DNA of 64,000 nucleotides from CAZKKF01 sp964553285 (GTDB lineage: Bacteria > Patescibacteriota > Minisyncoccia > Phycocordibacterales > Zambryskibacteraceae). Shown here piece by piece: positions 60,810-64,000 of this stretch. Position 1 is the stretch's first letter. The number at the start of each line of letters is the position of its first letter. The notes under the pieces were generated by a model that saw nothing but the letters and a program-made list of their open reading frames with translations, was not told the origin of the DNA and made no database searches. The translations under genes and the position numbers were made by a program. Where the stretch lies: assembly GCA_964553285.1 (NCBI GenBank), contig CAZKKF010000001.1, forward strand, positions 44,586 to 108,585. The letters are read 5' to 3'.

Positions 60810-61385
60810 TCAGAAAGGCAAAGCGTGAGTGAGGGAACTGCCGTTTCCGTCCTTCCAGCCGTCTGTTGAGATGGGAATCCGCACTTCTTCGCTTCCGTCC
60901 ATTACTTTGAGGTGTTTGTGCTTCATGGCGTATTCAAATATGTCGCGGGTTATCTCCACGTCTTTGAGGCAGTACTCAATGATCAAGTCCACCCGCCCTT
61001 CGTTCCACCACTTCACCGCGCTAAGCCCTTCGGCGCTTTTGCTTGTGCCAAGGGTGGCCTGGGCGATGCTATCAAGCTTGAGCCTTCTGCCCAGGCTTTC
61101 TTTGATGCTTTTCATCAGGTCTATGCTCTTTATGGCACTAAGGTCTCCGGGGTAGTATTTATTGAGCAGGGGAAGATCAAAGTGGTCGGAGTTGTATCCT
61201 ATGATCGCCTCGGCTTTTTCAAAAATGGGCCACATGTCTTTGAACTGGTGTTCCTCAAAAGCTCTCAAGGTTTTCGTCTCGTAGTCGTATACGCCCACTA
61301 CCGATATGTCCAAATCGGCAGGGTCGTTTGAACCCACATCGGCAAATGTGTTCTTTGTTTCTATGTCAAAAACTACTTTACGCAT
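60810..61385 (-). CDS. DEDD-type 3'-5' exonuclease (RNase H-like)
   Basis: 191 aa. The exonuclease motifs are FDIETK (Exo I, Asp and Glu), GYNSDHFDLPLL (Exo II) and EYCLKDVEITRDIF (Exo III, Y-x3-D, the DEDDy type). It resembles the predicted PolB-like/YprB exonuclease domain without polymerase. It probably trims single-stranded DNA or RNA ends. The start overlaps the end of hisS by 8 nt, so it is cotranscribed and probably coupled in translation. Confidence 0.85.
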   Translation of the reverse strand: MRKVVFDIETKNTFADVGSNDPADLDISVVGVYDYETKTLRAFEEHQFKDMWPIFEKAEAIIGYNSDHFDLPLLNKYYPGDLSAIKSIDLMKSIKESLGRRLKLDSIAQATLGTSKSAEGLSAVKWWNEGRVDLIIEYCLKDVEITRDIFEYAMKHKHLKVMDGSEEVRIPISTDGWKDGNGSSLTHALPF

Positions 61386-62298
61386 ACGGGCCTAGCTTGT
61401 GTGTTTCCAAGAAATCACGAATAGTAATATCGCCCATGCCAAAACCTATTGTTGGAATAGGTTCTACTCCAAAAATCTCAAGCAGGTTATCGTAACGACC
61501 CCCACCAAATAATGATCGGTTATTTTCCGGACTGGTGTCAAAAATTTCAAATACCACGCCGGTGTAGTAGTCAAACCCTCGGGTAATGGTGGGGTCAAAT
61601 ACCGCATTGTTTATACCCATCCCTTTCAACCTTTCCAGCAGGTTGCTTATTGTTTCGTTTGGTAATATGTTTGAATCAAATTCTTTTCCTGAAATTGCCA
61701 GCCACTTTTCAGCAAATTCATCCGCAGGCATTTTATTTTTGCGATCAAGGAGGCGTATAAGCTCAACATTGCCAAACTTTTCATTAAGAAGGACTCGGTC
61801 GTTTATACGAATCTCAAAGTTATTTTTCTCGGCCCCGAATTCTTTCATTATTTGGTGGCTGAGAGAAATTATCTCCACCTCAGCCTCCAAGCCGGCTACG
61901 CCCATAAGATCGCAGTTCAACTGCCAGTGCTCGCGCTTTCGGCCTCTCTGTGGGCGCTCATATCGGAAAAGGTTGGGAATGGAATACCAGCGCAGGGGGA
62001 ACTTCAGGCTCTTTCTTCTTGCCGCTACCATGCGGGCCAAGGTCGGTGTCATTTCGGGCCGCAAGACAACCTCTCTGTCTCCACGGTCTGTAAATGAAAA
62101 TGTTTGCTCGTTCACTATCTCCTCGCTTGTCTTATTCTTATACAGTTCTGCCGGTTCAAGAATTGAGGCGGCGTATTCTTCATAGCCAAATTTTTCAGCT
62201 ACCTTTTTCCAGACTCCAAAAATATAGTTCTGGATAGCCATGTCTTCCGGATAAAAGTCTCTGACGCCTTTATAGGGTTCGGTGTTCAGTTTTGTCAT
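61378..62298 (-). CDS. hisS: Histidyl-tRNA synthetase without anticodon-binding domain
   Basis: 306 aa against about 420 normally. The class II core is intact: GVRDFYPEDM, RPEMTPTLARMV, motif 2 IPNLFRYERPQRGRKREHWQLNCDLMG, the His-specific loop ITRGFDYYTG and motif 3 FGGGRYDNLLEIFG-x-GFGMGDI. The protein ends 13-14 residues after motif 3, where the C-terminal anticodon-binding domain should begin, and the next gene is an unrelated exonuclease. HisZ is unlikely because the His and ATP residues are kept. TATAAT (62309-62314) lies 10 nt before the ATG. Confidence 0.93.
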   Translation of the reverse strand: MTKLNTEPYKGVRDFYPEDMAIQNYIFGVWKKVAEKFGYEEYAASILEPAELYKNKTSEEIVNEQTFSFTDRGDREVVLRPEMTPTLARMVAARRKSLKFPLRWYSIPNLFRYERPQRGRKREHWQLNCDLMGVAGLEAEVEIISLSHQIMKEFGAEKNNFEIRINDRVLLNEKFGNVELIRLLDRKNKMPADEFAEKWLAISGKEFDSNILPNETISNLLERLKGMGINNAVFDPTITRGFDYYTGVVFEIFDTSPENNRSLFGGGRYDNLLEIFGVEPIPTIGFGMGDITIRDFLETHKLGPYA

Positions 62299-62307
62299 GA
62301 TGAAGGG

Positions 62308-62314
62308 TATTATA
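62308..62314. promoter_or_regulatory. Shared bidirectional -10 for hisS and truB
   Basis: The 7-mer TATTATA reads TATTAT on the plus strand (62308-62313, 7 nt before the truB ATG) and TATAAT on the minus strand (62309-62314, 10 nt before the hisS ATG). Confidence 0.6.
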
Positions 62315-62320
62315 GCGCAG

Positions 62321-63082
62321 ATGGCTGAAGTAATTAAGCTCTATAAAAATCTTGGCGAAACGCCTCTGGAGTGCATTTTGCGTTTCAAGGCGGATAACCC
62401 CCAATACGCAGAAACCAAGATGACCTATCTTGGTCGGCTTGACCCAATGGCAGAAGGGTTGCTACTTGTGCTTGCCAGCCCCGCGAAGCTTCAGCGAAGT
62501 GGGGGCGGGGCAAAGAAAGACAAGTATCTTTCTTTGGATAAGCAATATGAGTTTGAGGTGCTGTGGGGATTTGAGACGGATACCTATGATACCTTGGGGC
62601 TTGTGTCTGGCGGAGGGGATATGCCGCAAAAACTGGAGAAAAAGATGGAAAGCATCCTTAAGCATATTGCTGCAAGAAAAAGCCAGAGCTACCCGCCGTT
62701 TTCTTCAAAGTCTTTTAGGGGCAATTTTCTCTCCGTGCGCGACAAGACCATAGACGAGATTGATACGGTGGAGCGCTCTATAAAAATATTTGATATCGTG
62801 CACGTTCACACAAGGCTCATTTCAGGGTCTGATATTTTAAATGAGATAAAAAGGCGCGTTGCTCTGGTCAATGGGGACTTCAGACAAGAAGAGATTTTGA
62901 AAAGGTGGGAGGTGGCTTTGCGAGGTAAGGAGAGCGACAAGTTTCTCATATCAAAGTTTAAGGCAGATGTATCAAGCGGCACATACATCCGCGGCCTCTC
63001 GCATGAGATGGGAAAATATTTAGACACGAGTGCTCTGGCATGGAGCATTAAGAGGACGAGAGTGGGGGAGTTTGAAATATAA
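62321..63082 (+). CDS. truB: tRNA pseudouridine-55 synthase
   Basis: 253 aa. The catalytic motif TYLGRLDPMAEGLLLV contains the nucleophilic Asp. YPPFSSKS and SSGTYIRGLSHEMG are further TruB elements. The region after ASPAKLQ carries a short Gly-rich insert (RSGGGAKK) encoded by a GC-rich palindrome (62479-62510), which looks like a small element captured in frame. The start is set by the shared -10 box 7 nt upstream; in-frame ATGs farther up lie in or before the promoter. It makes psi55 in the T-loop. Confidence 0.92.
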   Translation: MAEVIKLYKNLGETPLECILRFKADNPQYAETKMTYLGRLDPMAEGLLLVLASPAKLQRSGGGAKKDKYLSLDKQYEFEVLWGFETDTYDTLGLVSGGGDMPQKLEKKMESILKHIAARKSQSYPPFSSKSFRGNFLSVRDKTIDEIDTVERSIKIFDIVHVHTRLISGSDILNEIKRRVALVNGDFRQEEILKRWEVALRGKESDKFLISKFKADVSSGTYIRGLSHEMGKYLDTSALAWSIKRTRVGEFEI

Positions 63083-63098
63083 AATCACACAAAATACT

Positions 63099-63131
63099 AG
63101 AGGCTCTTCCGCAACATGGGGAAGAGCCTCT
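63099..63131. terminator. Bidirectional terminator between truB and the lipoprotein
   Basis: A perfect 12-bp stem AGAGGCTCTTCC/GGAAGAGCCTCT (63099-63110, 63120-63131) has a 9-nt loop and lies between convergent genes. T-runs on both sides are weak. Confidence 0.8.
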
Positions 63132-63142
63132 TCGATCACCGG

Positions 63143-63520
63143 TTACCCACCCTTAGTGGCGGGTACCTTTTGTTCACTATCCGGGGCCGAACGCGCCCGA
63201 CGGAGGGAGTCGCGGGTGGCGACCGTCTCCATGTACTTCTTGGTGTGCTCCGCGATCAGGCTGTCAGCCTTAGCGACCGACGGAATCTCCTTGATTTTCA
63301 GGTGGACTTCGCGACGATTCCTGAGGATATTGACGTTGCATCCCCCTGGAGGGAGCTGGCCAATCTTCAGGTCCAGCCCGTAGTAGTCCGTTCCCCTCAC
63401 CTTGTACACCCTGTACTCCACCTTGGAGTCGCAGTAGCTGGTCACCGGGGTAAGACTCCCGCCGCAACCAGCGAGGACGAGGGCGGCGAAGACCGCAAGG
63501 ACAACGCGAACGAAGGGCAT
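63143..63520 (-). CDS. Hypothetical lipoprotein
   Basis: 125 aa, unknown function. The signal peptide ends VLAGC, so Cys19 is the lipidation site. The mature part has a beta-rich segment with two Cys residues (SYCDSK and GGCNVN) and an Arg/Lys-rich helical tail. The ATG at 63520 follows GAGGAAGAAC, a good Shine-Dalgarno, so it is preferred over the TTG four codons upstream. It has its own CTATTGACTT promoter and a terminator. Base and codon use look more GC-rich than the neighbours, but this was not counted. Confidence 0.8.
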   Translation of the reverse strand: MPFVRVVLAVFAALVLAGCGGSLTPVTSYCDSKVEYRVYKVRGTDYYGLDLKIGQLPPGGCNVNILRNRREVHLKIKEIPSVAKADSLIAEHTKKYMETVATRDSLRRARSAPDSEQKVPATKGG

Positions 63521-63570
63521 GTTCTTCCTCAAGTAGGATAGTGAAAAAAATAAAGAGCTGTTACCCCTAC

Positions 63571-63600
63571 ATCATACTATATCTATCATATAAAAGTCAA
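63571..63600 (-). promoter_or_regulatory. CTATTGACT-type promoter
   Basis: On the minus strand TTGACT (63595-63600) in GCTATTGACTT, 18 nt, TATGAT (63571-63576). The leader is about 45-50 nt. Confidence 0.7.
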
Positions 63601-63660
63601 TAGCACCAAAATTATCCATATTTGGTTTGGGCGGCTAACAGCTAGCGCCTAAACTTCTAT

Positions 63661-64000
63661 CTACTTACCATCCCTCTGTGCCTTGGAGCGGCCTGATTGG
63701 GTGAGGTGTTTCTTGCGGAGGCGAATCTCCTTGGGGGTGATTTCTATATATTCATCTCCCTGCATTACTTCCATGGCTCTTTCTATTGAAAGCTTCCAGG
63801 GAGGAGCGAGGAATATGCCGTCGTCAGACCCTGACGCGCGCATGTTGGTGAGCTGTTTGCCCTTGGTGGGGTTTACGTAAAGGTCTTCGCCCTTGGAGGT
63901 GTTGCCGATGATTTGCCCCTCATAGACTTCATCTCCGGGTTCTATATACAAAGTGCCTCTCTGCTGGAGGTTGTCCAAAGCAAAGGCCAAGGCCTTGCCC
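63661..64000 (-). CDS. typA: GTP-binding protein TypA/BipA, C-terminal part
   Basis: Only the last 113 or so codons lie in the window; the start is outside. GKALAFALDNLQQRGTLYIEPGDEVYEGQIIG and NPTKGKQLTNMR are the conserved C-terminal domain of TypA/BipA, a ribosome-binding translational GTPase important under stress and for 50S assembly. The very end (RKKHLTQSGRSKAQRDGK) is basic. The gap of about 140 nt to the lipoprotein gene holds only that gene's promoter and leader. Confidence 0.93.
   Translation of the reverse strand, partial: GKALAFALDNLQQRGTLYIEPGDEVYEGQIIGNTSKGEDLYVNPTKGKQLTNMRASGSDDGIFLAPPWKLSIERAMEVMQGDEYIEITPKEIRLRKKHLTQSGRSKAQRDGK

Noticed and set aside
61378..62298. HisZ (ATP-phosphoribosyltransferase regulatory subunit) as identity of the short HisRS
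   Set aside because: HisZ loses the catalytic residues, while this protein keeps motif 2 Arg, the His-binding loop and motif 3. No his operon genes are near.
1..64000. Recoding of TGA (as in some CPR groups)
   Set aside because: Several intact conserved genes end in TGA at the expected place (DUF192 gene, pheS), so the standard code holds.
1..64000. CRISPR arrays, insertion sequences, integrases, prophage genes
   Set aside because: No spaced repeat series, transposase or recombinase motifs were seen; the repeats present are short palindromes or one local duplication.

Overview
The window reads as a chromosomal fragment of a candidate-phyla-radiation (Patescibacteria) genome, most likely a Parcubacteria/Paceibacteria lineage. 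This rests on reduced or fused versions of housekeeping proteins (single-chain PheRS, ThrRS without TGS and editing domains, HisRS without its anticodon-binding domain, hinge-less SMC, NusB-Nudix fusion), a lean carbon metabolism built on lower glycolysis plus the non-oxidative pentose phosphate route, and the gene set itself. The code is standard, because TGA is used as a stop (DUF192 gene, pheS). One assembly gap of ten N lies at 10942-10951. No rRNA, CRISPR array, transposase or prophage was seen, and no stretch over about 300 bases lacks a gene.

Layout. 1-2.5 kb: partial HAD phosphatase, tRNA-Ser, dienelactone hydrolase-like protein, RRM protein, DUF192 protein. 2.7-6.6 kb: class I ribonucleotide reductase whose small subunit has Phe in place of the radical Tyr (class Ic type). 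6.6-10.9 kb: gap-rpiB-rpe-tkt(N)-tkt(C). 11-13.2 kb: a large secreted Ig-like repeat protein between two copies of a 23-nt palindrome. 13.4-17.3 kb: small acidic protein, PfkB kinase, class II aldolase, FAD-linked oxidase. 17.4-22.7 kb: rplY, a secreted coiled-coil/lysozyme-fold protein, rpmE2, prfA, rpsB, tsf. 22.8-28 kb: tRNA-Thr, AstE/AspA-family protein, frameshifted HicB, thioredoxin-fold and GT2 pair, PheRS, NlpC/P60. 28-34.8 kb: gyrB, pspC, thrS, dnaE. 35-44 kb: two orphan genes, rnhB, rpmF, nusB-nudix, rnc, smc, rnr. 43.7-45.2 kb: rpsP-khpA-trmD. 45.4-55.3 kb: rpoB-rpoC-dnaG-rpoD. 55.3-64 kb: lipoprotein, helicase-nuclease, DsbA-like protein, uppP, 57-aa membrane protein, exonuclease, hisS, truB, second lipoprotein, partial typA.

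The strongest structure not explained by the genes is a two-class expression system. About 15 mainly housekeeping genes have a -10 box (often extended, TGnTATAAT) ending 6-8 nt before the ATG, which predicts leaderless mRNAs, and the neighbouring housekeeping genes have no Shine-Dalgarno sequence. In contrast, six small accessory genes (HAD protein, two orphans, two lipoproteins, a 57-aa membrane protein) have a 40-70 nt leader and a clear Shine-Dalgarno, and the five that are complete in the window each end in a hairpin. Four of them share the same extended -35 sequence, CTATTGAYTT, 17-18 nt from a TATAAT-like box. This looks like a separate regulon or set of acquired cassettes.

Together the genes cover replication and chromosome upkeep (dnaE, dnaG, gyrB, smc, rnhB, dNTP synthesis), the RNA polymerase core and sigma factor, translation, RNA processing (rnc, rnr, trmD, truB), central carbon flow, and a cell envelope with lipoproteins, a polyprenyl-phosphate phosphatase and a repeat-rich exported protein of the kind an attached, host-dependent cell could use at its surface (the last point is inference).
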